From Acidimicrobiia bacterium (GTDB lineage Bacteria; Acidobacteriota; Terriglobia; Bryobacterales; Bryobacteraceae): 64,000 nt of DNA. The notes beneath the pieces are model-generated. The model had not been told where the DNA came from, made no database searches, and worked only from the letters and a program-made list of their open reading frames with translations. The stretch is taken from NCBI GenBank assembly GCA_016871315.1, contig VFZE01000006.1, positions 62,001-126,000 of the forward strand, written 5' to 3'. Made by a program: the position numbers and the translations under genes. This document shows, piece after piece, positions 7,575-17,500 of the stretch. Position 1 is the stretch's first letter. Each line of letters starts with the position of its first letter.

Positions 7575-9392
7575 ATGCGGCGAATCCTTCTCGCGATTCT
7601 GGCCTGCATGGCCGTTCCTGCGCAGGAGCGTGATCCTTCCCATGAACGCGTGGTGGTGGACCGCGGCTCCGGCTCTACCATGAAGCCGCTGGTGCACGGG
7701 GCGCGCTACGCGGCGGCTTCGATGGCGCACCAGGCCACGCAGGCGGCCGACCGCATGCTTGCCGCCGGCGGCAACGCCTTTGATGCGATCGTCGCTGGGC
7801 AGGCTGTGCTCGGGCTGGTTGCGCCCGCATCCAACGGGATTGGCGGTGACGCGGTGCTGCTGGTTTACAGCGCGGCGGATAAGAAGGCGTGGTCGATCAA
7901 CGCCGAAGGAGCTGCGCCGAAGCTGGCAACGGTTGATTGGTACAAGCAGAACCACAACGGAAAATTGCCGGTGAACGACACGCTGCTCTCGGGCACCGTG
8001 CCCGGCGTCATCGACGCCTGGTACATTCTGTTGTCGCGCTGGGGCACCAAGAGTTTCGCCGAAGTGCTCGCGCCGGCCATCGATCTGGCCGAGAACGGGT
8101 ATCCGCTCAGCCGCCGCTACGCGCGCTCCTTCGCCGACCGCGGTCTGGTGAAATATCCATCCAGCGCCGAATTGTACCGGCCGGGCGGAAAGGACTGGGA
8201 GGAAGGGGAAGTATTTCAGAACCGGCAACTGGCGCAGACGCTGCGCCGGCTGGTAGAGGCGGAAAAGGCCACCGTGGGGCAGGGCAGGCAGGCCGCGCTG
8301 AAGGCGGCTCGCGACCGTTTCTACAAAGGCGACATCGCGCGAACGATGGGCGAATTCTCCGAAAAGAACGGCGGACTGTTCCGCTACGAGGATTTTGCCG
8401 CCTATAGCGCGGAGGCGGAAGAACCTGTCTCGGTTGACTATCGCGGCTACCAGGTCTACAAGAACCCATCCGCTTCGCAAGGTCCGGCCGAGTTGTTCGC
8501 GTTGAACATACTGGAAGGCTACGACCTGAAGGGCATGGGCCACAATTCGGCCGACTACATTCACGTCTCCGCCGAGGCGATGAAGCTGGCCATGGCCGAC
8601 CGCGAAAAATATCTCGGCGACAGGAAGTTCATCGAAATTCCCTACGCGGGTCTGTTGTCCAAAGAGTACGCCGCCGAGCGGAGAAAGCTGATCGACATGC
8701 GGCGCGCCTCGCGCGAGTTCCGCGCCGGCGAGCCGGAACGCTTCATGAACATCCCGCCGCTTCACCGCCCGGTGGAGGTGAACATCTCCGGCAACGCCGA
8801 TCATGAAGGCGGCACCAGCTACATCACCGTCGTCGACCAGCACCGCAATGCGATCACCTTCACGCCGAGCCTCCACAGCGGTTTCGGGACAAAGCTGGTG
8901 ATCGCCGATCTCGGCTTCAGCATCAACTGCCGCGGCGACTACTATTCGCTGAAGGAAGGCCACGCCAATCAACTGGGACCCGGCCGCAGGCCGCGCTCCA
9001 CGCTGCAAGGCACGCTGGTGATGAAGGACGGCAAGCCATTCCTGGTGACCGGCTCGCCCGGCGGCGACGACCAGTGCATGCGCACGATGCAGACGTTGCT
9101 CAACATGGTGGAGTTCGGCATGGATGTCCAGCAGGCGATTGAAGCGCCGCGCTGGTCGACGCGCAGCTTCCCGGCATCACCGTTCCCTCACACCATGTAC
9201 CCCGGCGATTTGCAGCTCGAAGGCCGCATTGCACCGGAGGTGCGGCACGCCTTGGTTGAGCGTGGCCACTCGGTATGGGTGCGTGGGCCGTGGTCGATGA
9301 ATCAAAGCGCGGGAATTCGGGTTGACCCGGCGCGTAATACGTTGTCAGCCGGCGCCGACCCGCGAACCGGGGCTCAGGCGACGGCCTGGTAG
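7575..9392 (+). CDS. ggt: Gamma-glutamyltransferase family protein
   Basis: A 605-residue Ntn-hydrolase precursor, probably periplasmic, that would transfer or hydrolyse gamma-glutamyl groups such as those of glutathione. The ATG at 7575 (MRRILLAILACMAVPAQE) gives a signal peptide. Upstream starts would overlap the glycosylase gene. The large-subunit region shows ASMAHQATQAADRMLAAGGN and the glycine-rich PASNGIGGDAV. The expected autoprocessing and catalytic Thr is Thr414 in EGGTSYITVVD. The oxyanion/substrate loop TGSPGGDDQ follows. The motif is EGGTSY, not the Escherichia-type HTTH, so substrate range may differ from classic enzymes. Convergent with the DinB gene. Confidence 0.87.
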   Translation: MRRILLAILACMAVPAQERDPSHERVVVDRGSGSTMKPLVHGARYAAASMAHQATQAADRMLAAGGNAFDAIVAGQAVLGLVAPASNGIGGDAVLLVYSAADKKAWSINAEGAAPKLATVDWYKQNHNGKLPVNDTLLSGTVPGVIDAWYILLSRWGTKSFAEVLAPAIDLAENGYPLSRRYARSFADRGLVKYPSSAELYRPGGKDWEEGEVFQNRQLAQTLRRLVEAEKATVGQGRQAALKAARDRFYKGDIARTMGEFSEKNGGLFRYEDFAAYSAEAEEPVSVDYRGYQVYKNPSASQGPAELFALNILEGYDLKGMGHNSADYIHVSAEAMKLAMADREKYLGDRKFIEIPYAGLLSKEYAAERRKLIDMRRASREFRAGEPERFMNIPPLHRPVEVNISGNADHEGGTSYITVVDQHRNAITFTPSLHSGFGTKLVIADLGFSINCRGDYYSLKEGHANQLGPGRRPRSTLQGTLVMKDGKPFLVTGSPGGDDQCMRTMQTLLNMVEFGMDVQQAIEAPRWSTRSFPASPFPHTMYPGDLQLEGRIAPEVRHALVERGHSVWVRGPWSMNQSAGIRVDPARNTLSAGADPRTGAQATAW

Positions 9393-9399
9393 AGCCCGA

Positions 9400-9912
9400 T
9401 CAGCGGGACCAGGGAGGAGCAACGCCCATGATGCGGGCGTAAGCAACACTCTGGCCCATGTGCTCATGGCTGTGGACCAGGATGCGAAGGAAGACGTTGC
9501 CGATAGTGGAGTCCTGGTTGAAGAAACGGAGTTTCTTTTCAAGGTCGGCGCTGGGATAGGCCTCCTTTACGGCGGCGATGGATTCCTTGAGCCAGGCAAT
9601 GACCTCCTTCTTCTCCGTGATTTTCTTTTCCAGCTCCCCGGAAACGGGCCCAGGGGCGGATTTGGGTTTGATGCCTGCGTGGCCGAGCAGAAAGTAATTC
9701 CCTAAAGCGACGTGCATGCAGACTTCGCTGAAAGAGCGCACACCGGGAGCGGGCCGCCAGGAATACTTGTCGGCGGGGACCGCCTCAGCCAGTGCGAGGA
9801 TCTGGTTGGCGGAATGGGTGAACTCGGGCAGCCAGCCTTGCCCGACTTCCGGAGGGATTTGGGCGGTGGCGGGACTCAGCAGGAGAGTGATCAGCAAAGT
9901 TGCATAGCGCAT
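9400..9912 (-). CDS. Secreted DinB-family protein
   Basis: A 170-residue protein with a signal peptide (MRYATLLITLLLSPATAQ). The second in-frame ATG at 9912 is preferred over the one at 9927. The mature part is a four-helix DinB/YfiT-like bundle with the metal-ligand His pattern: His in FTHSANQIL, His in EVCMHVALGNYFLLGHAG, and His in LVHSHEHMGQSVAYARIMGV. DinB proteins are often thiol-dependent or zinc-dependent transferases. The exported form is common in Acidobacteria and its substrate is unknown. It lies downstream of, and on the same strand as, the 388-residue membrane protein (44 bp between them). Confidence 0.8.
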   Translation of the reverse strand: MRYATLLITLLLSPATAQIPPEVGQGWLPEFTHSANQILALAEAVPADKYSWRPAPGVRSFSEVCMHVALGNYFLLGHAGIKPKSAPGPVSGELEKKITEKKEVIAWLKESIAAVKEAYPSADLEKKLRFFNQDSTIGNVFLRILVHSHEHMGQSVAYARIMGVAPPWSR

Positions 9913-9956
9913 GGGGGAAAGGTACATCGGCGCGTTGAGGTTGACACGCGGCAGGC

Positions 9957-11123
9957 TCAGACTCCACTGGGCACGAGCACGAACCGCCGAATCGCGATTT
10001 TCGCGCTGCGGTGGGCGCGCCCGGCGCTGAGTGTGTACTTCACCAGAGCTTCGTCGAACTGGTCGAGTACCGGGTTGGAGGGCATGTCGAAGGACAGCGT
10101 CTGCGGCCCGTCCTTGCCTGTAACGGCCTTGCCGAGGGAAAGCATCGGCTTGCCGCGCCGTGTGGTGTCGATCAGGATCAGTTCCACGGTGACGGAATTG
10201 AGGGAGAGATCAGCGTTGGCAAGCGCGAGTTCGATACGGCTGCAGCAGCCGGTGTCGATCAGGATGCCGAAGTTCTGGCGTGCTTCCATGCGCAGCGTGC
10301 GGTAATCGCTGGAGCGGAAGCTGAGTTTGTCGAGGCTGCCGCGCGTGATGAGCGAGCCGGGCGGCGGGCGCAGGTGAGGCGCTTTGAATATCCAGAAAAC
10401 TCCGGCGAAGGGGATCGACAGCGGCTGCACGGAGCCTTGGGAGAACAGCCCAGGGCCGGGCGCGGTGGGAGCAACCTTCTCTGCACCTCCGCGTTGCGGG
10501 AGGAAGGGGACGCGGAGGAGATAGGGCCAGAGTCCGATGGCAACCAGCACCGCCGCGAACGCCGTATTGGCCAGAGTGCGGGGACGCGGCTGCACGCGCG
10601 ACAGCAGCGGCCAGCCAAGGCGAAAGGCGCAGAGGAAAGTAAAGGCCGCGGCAAGTCTGTGATATTCGCCCATGGCCGCGAAGGCGGCGGCGTGCAGCAG
10701 AAGCGCGGTGAAGAGAGGAGGCAGATAGCGGCGGAGCCAGGGCTCGTAGGGTGGGAGATAGAAGATGGCGGGTTCGGCGGGAGGATTGGGTGCAGGCAGC
10801 GGAGGCTCGGGCCAGTAGCGGAAGGCGAGCCGGATCAGCGGGAGGGAGAGGAGCGCGGCGGCGATCGTGGTCCAGCGTGAGTTGAGCGCGAGGAAAATGG
10901 AGAGAGGGGCGAACCAGACAGCAGCAGCGGTGGCGAGATGATCCCGCCGTCTGAACACGCGCAGGCAGATCCAAGTGCAAATGGCGAGAAACAGGACGAA
11001 GTTGGCCGAGGATGCGAGCAGCCCGAAAAGAGAAAAGCGCTCTTGCGGCGGGACGGGACAGGCCCACCAAGCCACGACGGCGGCAACCAGGAGCGCGGCG
11101 GCCGTTGGATGCCAGGGGCGCAT
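9957..11123 (-). CDS. Hypothetical polytopic membrane protein
   Basis: A 388-residue protein with about seven to eight hydrophobic segments in its first 220 residues (for example AAALLVAAVVAWWACPV, NFVLFLAICTWICLRVF, TALLLHAAAFAAMGEYH, TLANTAFAAVLVAIGLWPYLL). A soluble C-terminal region of about 160 residues follows, rich in beta-type sequence (LDKLSFRSSDYRTLRMEARQ, SLNSVTVELILIDTTRRG). The tail may be an extracytoplasmic beta-sandwich. I do not recognise a family. The gene is divergent from the kinase-like gene at 11198 and lies upstream of the DinB-family gene. Confidence 0.7.
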   Translation of the reverse strand: MRPWHPTAAALLVAAVVAWWACPVPPQERFSLFGLLASSANFVLFLAICTWICLRVFRRRDHLATAAAVWFAPLSIFLALNSRWTTIAAALLSLPLIRLAFRYWPEPPLPAPNPPAEPAIFYLPPYEPWLRRYLPPLFTALLLHAAAFAAMGEYHRLAAAFTFLCAFRLGWPLLSRVQPRPRTLANTAFAAVLVAIGLWPYLLRVPFLPQRGGAEKVAPTAPGPGLFSQGSVQPLSIPFAGVFWIFKAPHLRPPPGSLITRGSLDKLSFRSSDYRTLRMEARQNFGILIDTGCCSRIELALANADLSLNSVTVELILIDTTRRGKPMLSLGKAVTGKDGPQTLSFDMPSNPVLDQFDEALVKYTLSAGRAHRSAKIAIRRFVLVPSGV

Positions 11124-11197
11124 GAGCGTTGCGAGGTTAGACGGTGTCCGGGGGGAAGAAGTTCCGGCAGGCGCGGAGTTAGAATAGGGGCGGGAAA

Positions 11198-12049
11198 ATG
11201 CGGCGGCTGGAAGCAGCGCCGGAGGAGTTGACCCGCGGGAAGTTGCGGCGGGTGGGTGAGGGTGTGGGGAAGGTGGTGTTCGCGAGCGAGCACTGGGTGG
11301 TCAAGCGCGAGCGTGGCGGGCGCGAGGTGGCGGCGCTGATCATCCTCTATAAAGCCCTGCGCCGGCTGGAGCCCTATTTCCCCTTTGTCGGCCACTGGCT
11401 GGAGCGCCCGTCGCGCCGCTTGCGGCTGATGCGCGTCATGATGCAGGGGGCGCTGCGCGTGACCCCGCAAGGGCTGTGGTTCACTGCGCCGGTGAAGGAT
11501 GCCTGGATGAAATACCACAAGCGCAGCCTGAGGGGAGAAAAGCTGGCCGAGGAGCATCTGGCGGGCACGCCGCTGGTTCCCGAGGAGATCGAGTTCCCCG
11601 AGACTACCGTGCGTGTGAGCGGCTGGCCGGGCCGGATGAAGGTGACAGCCGCCACCGAGCGTGTCGAGGCGACGCTGTTTCAAAAGCTGGCCGAACTGGC
11701 TGGAGCGGCCCGCTGGGATGAACTGGAGCAGTGGCTGGAACGGTTCCTTGAGCTGCGCCAGCGCGGCTGGAAGATGGGGCTGTTTTCGGTGGATCCGCAT
11801 CTCAAGAATTTCGGTGTCATCGGCGATCGCATTGTGCTGCTGGACTCCGGCGGCGTGACGGACCGCTGGGGCGAGATCGAGCGGCGGCTCGAATTTGAGC
11901 ACGTGGTGCAGCAGCCGCACGTGCAACTGGGGTTGGCTCCCGTTCTTGGTGCGCATCCGGAGATCGCGGCGCGATTTGACAAGAGGTGGAAGGCGATTGT
12001 GAATCGCGGGGTGGTGGAAAGGCACTGGCCGGCGGAGAGGACAAGGTGA
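11198..12049 (+). CDS. Protein-kinase-like (APH/WaaP-type fold) protein, predicted
   Basis: A 283-residue protein with weak but ordered kinase-fold hallmarks. A nucleotide-loop-like RVGEGVGKVVF (18-28) is followed by Val-Val-Lys36 as the candidate ATP lysine. A catalytic-loop-like VDPHLKNFGVI has Asp199 and Asn204. LLDSGG has Asp216 as a candidate metal ligand in place of DFG. The order and spacing match small-molecule, lipopolysaccharide-core or ABC1-like kinases more than eukaryotic Ser/Thr kinases. There is no signal peptide. It ends 4 bp before the amidohydrolase start, so the two are probably co-transcribed. Substrate unknown. The kinase call is inference from motifs. Confidence 0.65.
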   Translation: MRRLEAAPEELTRGKLRRVGEGVGKVVFASEHWVVKRERGGREVAALIILYKALRRLEPYFPFVGHWLERPSRRLRLMRVMMQGALRVTPQGLWFTAPVKDAWMKYHKRSLRGEKLAEEHLAGTPLVPEEIEFPETTVRVSGWPGRMKVTAATERVEATLFQKLAELAGAARWDELEQWLERFLELRQRGWKMGLFSVDPHLKNFGVIGDRIVLLDSGGVTDRWGEIERRLEFEHVVQQPHVQLGLAPVLGAHPEIAARFDKRWKAIVNRGVVERHWPAERTR

Positions 12050-12053
12050 AGCA

Positions 12054-13292
12054 ATGCAAAGAGAACTGACGAGGCGTTCAGTGATATTGTTCGCCGGGCT
12101 TTCCGTGACGCGGGCCCAAAATCGCGACGTGCGCTACGACCTGCTCGTCAAGGGCGGGCACGTGGTTGACCCGTCGCAGAACCTGTCGGCCGTGCGGGAC
12201 GTGGCGATCGTGAACGGGAAGGTCGCGCGAGTGGCGGAAGCGATTCAGGCCGGCGAAGCTCGCGAGGTTGTGGATGCGCGCAAAAAGATCGTCACGCCGG
12301 GGCTGATCGATATTCACGTGCATGTCTACGACGGCGTGGCGCCGCTGGCGATTCCGGCCGATCCTAATTGCATCGCCAAAGGCGTAACAACGGCGGTGGA
12401 TGCGGGCTCCGCCGGCGCGCATACGTTTCCCGGTTTCCGCCGGCACGTGATTCAGGTTGTGGATACGCGCGTCTACGCGCTGCTGAATATTTCCGTGGTC
12501 GGCCAGTCGACGCTGTCGCCGGATAATCCGTGGGGCGAGCTGCTGGATATCCGCTATGCCAATCCGAAACTGGCTGTGAAGACGATTGAGGCCAACCGGG
12601 ATGTGATCGTCGGCGTGAAGATTCGGCTGACGGAAAACATCGCCGGGCGGCATGATATGCAGGCGCTCGCGCTGGCGCGCGAGGCGGCCGACGCGGTGAA
12701 GCTGCCGCTGATGGTCCACATCGGCGGAAGTTTTTCCACGCTCCCCAAGATTCTCGAGCTGATGAAGCCGGGCGATGTGATCACGCACACCTACCGCGCC
12801 GGGGCGGGCGGGATTCTCGATGACCGCATGCGGGTGCTGAACGAAGTTCGGCGGGCGGTAGAGCGCGGCGTGAGGCTCGACGTCGGCCACGGCGCAGGCA
12901 GTTTCGGCTGGAAGGTGGCCGAGGCGGCGACCAAGCAAGATCTGTGGCCGGGCACGATCTCCTCCGATGTGCATCAGTACAACGTCAACGGTCCGGTCTT
13001 TGACCTGGCGACGACACTGGCGAAATTCCTGCACCTGGGGCTGAAGCTGGAGGAGGTCGTCGCGCGGGCGACGGTGAATCCGGCGGCCACGTTCGGGTTC
13101 GGCAAGGGGATCGGCACGCTGAAACCGGGTTCGGAAGGCGATGTGGCGATCTTCGCGCTGGAGGAGGGCGACTACGAGTTCCGCGATGCGCAGGGCGAGT
13201 CGCGCATCGGGCACCGGCGGCTGATTCCGGTGGCGACGGTGAAGGGCGGCCGGCTGTACGGTTCGTCAACGATTCCCGTGGTCAGGCTTTAA
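12054..13292 (+). CDS. Amidohydrolase/deacetylase-family metallohydrolase
   Basis: A 412-residue member of the amidohydrolase superfamily. It has an export-type N-terminus with an Arg pair (TRRSVILFAGLSVTRAQ). The binuclear metal site is readable: HxH in DIHVHVYDG (His88, His90), a probable carboxylated Lys189 in VGVKIRL, His222 in LMVHIGG, His245 in VITHTYRAG and Asp305 in ISSDVHQYN. The pattern matches the EF_0837/Atu3266-like amidohydrolase group, whose members deacylate N-acyl amino acids or related amides. An exported version is unusual in that group. It starts 4 bp after the kinase-like gene. Confidence 0.85.
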   Translation: MQRELTRRSVILFAGLSVTRAQNRDVRYDLLVKGGHVVDPSQNLSAVRDVAIVNGKVARVAEAIQAGEAREVVDARKKIVTPGLIDIHVHVYDGVAPLAIPADPNCIAKGVTTAVDAGSAGAHTFPGFRRHVIQVVDTRVYALLNISVVGQSTLSPDNPWGELLDIRYANPKLAVKTIEANRDVIVGVKIRLTENIAGRHDMQALALAREAADAVKLPLMVHIGGSFSTLPKILELMKPGDVITHTYRAGAGGILDDRMRVLNEVRRAVERGVRLDVGHGAGSFGWKVAEAATKQDLWPGTISSDVHQYNVNGPVFDLATTLAKFLHLGLKLEEVVARATVNPAATFGFGKGIGTLKPGSEGDVAIFALEEGDYEFRDAQGESRIGHRRLIPVATVKGGRLYGSSTIPVVRL

Positions 13293-13319
13293 ACAACGCC
13301 ATCGCGCCATAATCTATCT

Positions 13320-13802
13320 ATGAGACTCAACGCTTTTTGTTTGGCTGTTCTGCTGGCTTGCGCCGCCGGTTGCAGCCGCAAGGAGGCTCCGGCAGGGCAG
13401 TTGTTCGAGCTGGACATGGGCAAGCTGGAAGGTTCCTTTGGTTCGTTGACCTCGGCCGATCACAAGGCGGTTCAGGACGCCGTGGGGCTGATCAAGGACG
13501 GGCAGCATTCCCTCGCATTGGTGCGCCTGTTCGAGCTGAACGACCGCAACCCGGAGAATTCCTCGCTGCGGATTCTGGCTTCCTACGCGCTGCTCCAGGC
13601 GGGCAACCTGGCGGGCGCCTTTGACGAGGCGCAGAAGGCGCACGAGGTGAAGGACCAGAACGCCTACAAGTGCTGGTATCTGGGAAAGGTGGCGCTGCTG
13701 AACGGCAAGAAAGAGGTGTGCCAGCGCGAGATCGGCCACGTGCACGGTTCCGGTAATCAGGCGGGCGCCGATGAGCTGCGCAAGGAGATGAGCAGCAACT
13801 AA
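13320..13802 (+). CDS. TPR-like lipoprotein
   Basis: A 160-residue predicted lipoprotein. The N-terminal signal ends with a lipobox, LLACAAGC, so Cys18 should be acylated. Residues 60-140 look like two to three tetratricopeptide-type helical pairs (QHSLALVRLFELNDRNPENSSLRILASYALLQAGNLAGAF and so on). This would be a small envelope-anchored scaffolding protein. Convergent with the beta-sandwich protein at 13861. No family name can be given. Confidence 0.75.
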   Translation: MRLNAFCLAVLLACAAGCSRKEAPAGQLFELDMGKLEGSFGSLTSADHKAVQDAVGLIKDGQHSLALVRLFELNDRNPENSSLRILASYALLQAGNLAGAFDEAQKAHEVKDQNAYKCWYLGKVALLNGKKEVCQREIGHVHGSGNQAGADELRKEMSSN

Positions 13803-13804
13803 TG

Positions 13805-13864
13805 CTACGGGGCATCCGCGGCGATGGAGGGGAGCAGAAAGAGGAGGAGCGCGAGGAGCCTCAC
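13805..13864 (-). pseudogene. Orphan signal-peptide remnant
   Basis: A GTG overlaps the TGA of the preceding minus-strand gene (GTGA at 13861-13864). It opens a 19-codon frame VRLLALLLFLLPSIAADAP, which looks like a complete signal peptide with an Ala-x-Ala cleavage site, and then meets TAG. The next base downstream belongs to the convergent lipoprotein gene. I read it as the surviving 5' end of a deleted exported-protein gene. A coincidental frame cannot be excluded. Confidence 0.35.
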
Positions 13865-14514
13865 GGCGACACCCGCAGGTTTGCGAAGTAAGCGTCGGTG
13901 CCGGGGCCTATCCAGAGCGCGATGTGGCCGGAGGTTTCGCCGAGTTTGAGGTCGTTGACGATGAGCGTGGGCTGTTGGACGCCGTTGACGTAGAGGCGCG
14001 CCTTGAGGCCGCGCACTTCCAGCCGCAGTTTGGTCCATTCGCCGGGAACCAGGTCGGCATAGGTTTCATACTTGCTGGGCGTTTCCTTGCGGGTGCGCTG
14101 CCACGGGTAGTCGGGGAAAGAGGTGTACTGGACGGAGTGATTGCGGCGCTCCTGATCCTCGGCGCGGCCGTTGGTGGGGCGGAGGTAGAAGCATTCGAAC
14201 TTGGAGAGATCGGGCGCGACGCGGAAGGCGATTCCGACGAATCCACGGGCGGCCGCGGCGGCTCCTGCACCGGGCTTGCCGGCGAGGTCGAGTTCAATCA
14301 CCCCGTCACGGAATTGTGTTTTCGTGAGCACCACAAGCTTGTCCTCGCCGGCCGCCGGTTCCTTGGGTTCGGTGACGTGCAGCGCCGCGCGTCCGATGTA
14401 GGAGGTTGTTTGTGCGCTCACCTTGTTGAGCTTCAGCGCATCGAGCGAGTCAAGTGGAAACGTCTGCGCAAAGAGGGCGCAGCAGGAGAGCAGGGGTAGA
14501 GTGATGCTTTTCAT
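13861..14514 (-). CDS. Secreted DUF1080/LamG-like beta-sandwich protein
   Basis: A 217-residue exported protein (signal MKSITLPLLSCCALFAQ). The remaining 200 residues have the rhythm of a concanavalin-like jelly roll as in DUF1080 proteins: FRDGVIELDLAGKPG, ARGFVGIAFRV, FECFYLRPTNG, EWTKLRLEVRGLKARLYVNG, and the closing SGHIALWIGPGTDAYFANLRVSP. Such domains usually bind or hydrolyse carbohydrate at the cell surface. No catalytic residues can be assigned here. It is followed by the signal-peptide remnant at 13805-13864. Confidence 0.75.
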   Translation of the reverse strand: MKSITLPLLSCCALFAQTFPLDSLDALKLNKVSAQTTSYIGRAALHVTEPKEPAAGEDKLVVLTKTQFRDGVIELDLAGKPGAGAAAAARGFVGIAFRVAPDLSKFECFYLRPTNGRAEDQERRNHSVQYTSFPDYPWQRTRKETPSKYETYADLVPGEWTKLRLEVRGLKARLYVNGVQQPTLIVNDLKLGETSGHIALWIGPGTDAYFANLRVSP

Positions 14515-14547
14515 ACATCGAATCTACCCCAAAGTTGCAGACTGTGG

Positions 14548-17500
14548 TTAAAACCGCACGCGCATTCCCATCTGGACGTTGCGCGAGAAATTCAGCTGCG
14601 CCACAGGCAGAATGCCGAAATCGGCAGACGCCGGATTGCCCGAGGGGGCGTCGCCGCGGATAGGCGTGTTGAAGGCGTTGAACGCTTCCACACGGAATTC
14701 GAGTTGGTAACGCTCGCCGATGTTTGTCTTCTTGGACACCATCAGGTCGATCTGCGGGGCCGTGTGCGCCCGGATGCTGTGGAAGCGGTCCGGCAACTGA
14801 CGGTATTCGAATGGCCGCAACTGCCGCCAGCACTGGCCGAAGCGGGAGCGGTCGTTAAAGAACCAGCTCGACTCGGTGCGCTGGTTCTGTAGCGGATCGC
14901 CGCACAGGAACTCCCAACCGGTCCAGGCGCCCAGCGGCACGCCGGACTGGTAGATCAAGTTGACGTTGGCCGTCCATCCGCCAATCAGCTTGTTCACCGG
15001 TCCGCTGACGGAGTTCAGGAAGGCCCTGTTTTTGCCGAACGGCAGATCCCAGATCCCGGCGAAGGTCAGGTTATGCGAGCGGTCGACGCCGGTCACCTGC
15101 GTGATCGGATCGCGCCAGGCGTAGGAGAAGTTGTCACGCCAGCGCCGCTCCATCTGCTTTGACCACGTGTAGGCCATCACCCACGTCATGGCCCCGGTCC
15201 GGCTGCGCTCGCCCAGCATGCGCTTCTCGAATCGGGTTTGCAGGCCGTGGTACCACGTGCGGCCCCACGGAGACAGGTTGGCGGTCAGTCCGTCGAAGTG
15301 CGGGAACGGCTGCAACAGCGTCTGCCGCGACAGGTCCGGCGACACGCCGCGGCCGACCGTCGTCGGGAAGATTCCCAAAAAAGGATTCGGCACGCGCTGA
15401 TTGTAGAAGTTGGGATTCGACTGCGCCGCGTCCCAATCCGACTGTGGCATCGCGTTCCAGTTGAAGCCGACCGTCTCCTTGGTGGTCTGGCTGCCGACGT
15501 AGCTCACTTCCAGCACCATGCTCCCCGGCAACTCGCGCTCGATGGTGAACGACCACTGCATGGTGCGCGGAATCCGCCGTCGCGGCGAATCGTAGGAAAC
15601 GCCGGTGCCAATGTTGGTTTCGATGCCGCGCGAGGCGCCGGCGGGACGGATCACGCCGCCCGGCCAGGGATTCTCGAGCGAATAGTCGCCGGTCAGACCG
15701 CCGCTGGGGAACTGGCTCGCCGTCAGCGTGTTGATGTAGGGCGTGCCGATACTGAAGCCGGTGGTCAGGTTGTTCTGGGTCACGGTGCGGTGGAAAATGC
15801 CAATGCCGCTGCGGATGACGGTTTTCGGCGCGAAGTTCCAGGCCACGCCGATGCGCGGCTGTACGTTGGTCAGGTCGGGATTGTACACGCGGCGGGGCTG
15901 CCCGCCAACACCGGCGAATGTCATGCCGCCCACGAGCGCCTGGACCGGCGCAGGCATCGTCGGCGTGGCCGCGCGCAGTGTGTTCCAACGCGCGATCACC
16001 GCCGCGCTGGTCGGCTGCACGGAGCTGAAGTCCCAGTCCCGGTTCAGCCGGTTCTGAATCTCATACAGCCCGAACTGGATGTCGTAGCGCAAGCCGAGAT
16101 TCAACGTCAGCTTGTTCGAGATCCTCCAGTCGTCCTGCACGAAGATCGCCCAGTACGGCTCGCGCCGCAGAAACGTGTCGTTGTATTGCAGGTTGCCGCT
16201 CTGGATGTGGCCCAGCAGCAGGGACGCTACGCTGCTGCTGTCCCGGGCGCCCTGCGAGATGGCCTGGAATTGGCGCGTCCACGCATTGTCGAAGGTCAAG
16301 TCTCCGGAAGACCGCCCCGAGGAGAAGTTGTGCCGCAACAACTGCGCGACCTCAGTGCCGTACTTCAGACTGTGCCGCCCGCGCGTCTCGGCGATGTTGA
16401 TCTGGAAGTTCATCTGCTGGCGGGAACTCTGGTTGATGAACTGGTTGCCGAACAGGGCCGAAAAGCCGCCTACGTTGACGCGCGGCATCAGCTTGGTGGG
16501 GAACGAGGCTACCTGGGGAATGTTCCTGATTCCCACCTTGTCCCAAGTGAAGTCCGGATCCGAGACGTCCGGAAAATTCTGGACGAACCGGTTGTAGCTG
16601 GACTGAATGTGCAGCAGCCGCGTCGGGGAGATCGTGTAATCGTAGGAGAAAATGTAGTTGATGTCGCGCCGCACGGTGCCGGTCATGTTGCCGAAGCGCG
16701 CCGGCGGGTCGAAACCGTTCTGGTCGCGGTACTCGCTGCCATCCTGGAAGGTGAACAGGAAATGGAACCGGTTGTTCGCGTTCAAAACCTTGTCGTAGCG
16801 CGCCATCGGCTGCTCATAGCGGTATTTGCCCAGGTTGTCCGGCCGGGTGAAGTTGTTCGCCAGCGCCTGCGGCTGGAAGTTAGGCGCCGGATAGAAGCCG
16901 AGGATGGCTCGGCCGATCGGGCTGATCCGCGAGGCCGGTATCCTGTTGCCGGGAAACTGCGTGCGCCGGAACAGCCCGCCGGCGTTGCAGGTCACCCCGG
17001 GGGTGGTGCAGGGGATCGAGGTAAGCGGATCATAAATCGCGATGATGCCTGTCTGGCCTTGGGGCACAAACGTGCTGAAATCGCCCCCGCGGATTTCCAT
17101 CGGTGGCACGCTGACGTTCGATGGAAACGGCACGCGTTCGCGCCAGCCCTCGAAGGAGAAGAACAAGAAGTCGGTGTTCTGGCGGACCGCGAAGCCGACC
17201 GTCCCGCCGAACTGGTGCTGGTTGCGGAAACCACGCTTGACGCCCAGCGCATTGTTCTGCCGGGTATTGGCGTCCAGTATCCGGTTGCGCCAGAAGTCGA
17301 ACAGCGTTCCATGCACCGCATTAGTGCCCGACTTCAGCGTCGTGCTTACGTGGCCGCCCCCCGAGCGCCCATACTGCGAATCGTACGTATTCACCATCAC
17401 CTTCATCTCTTCCACCGCTTCCACGTTCGGGGCCAGGTTGAAGGCGCCGTCAGTGGAAATCGGCGCGCCGTTCAGCAGAAACTGGTTGCTGCCCGTCACG

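Noticed and set aside
7473-9008. 511-codon open frame opposite the gamma-glutamyltransferase gene
   Set aside because: Antisense shadow with no recognisable motif. The plus-strand gene has catalytic motifs.
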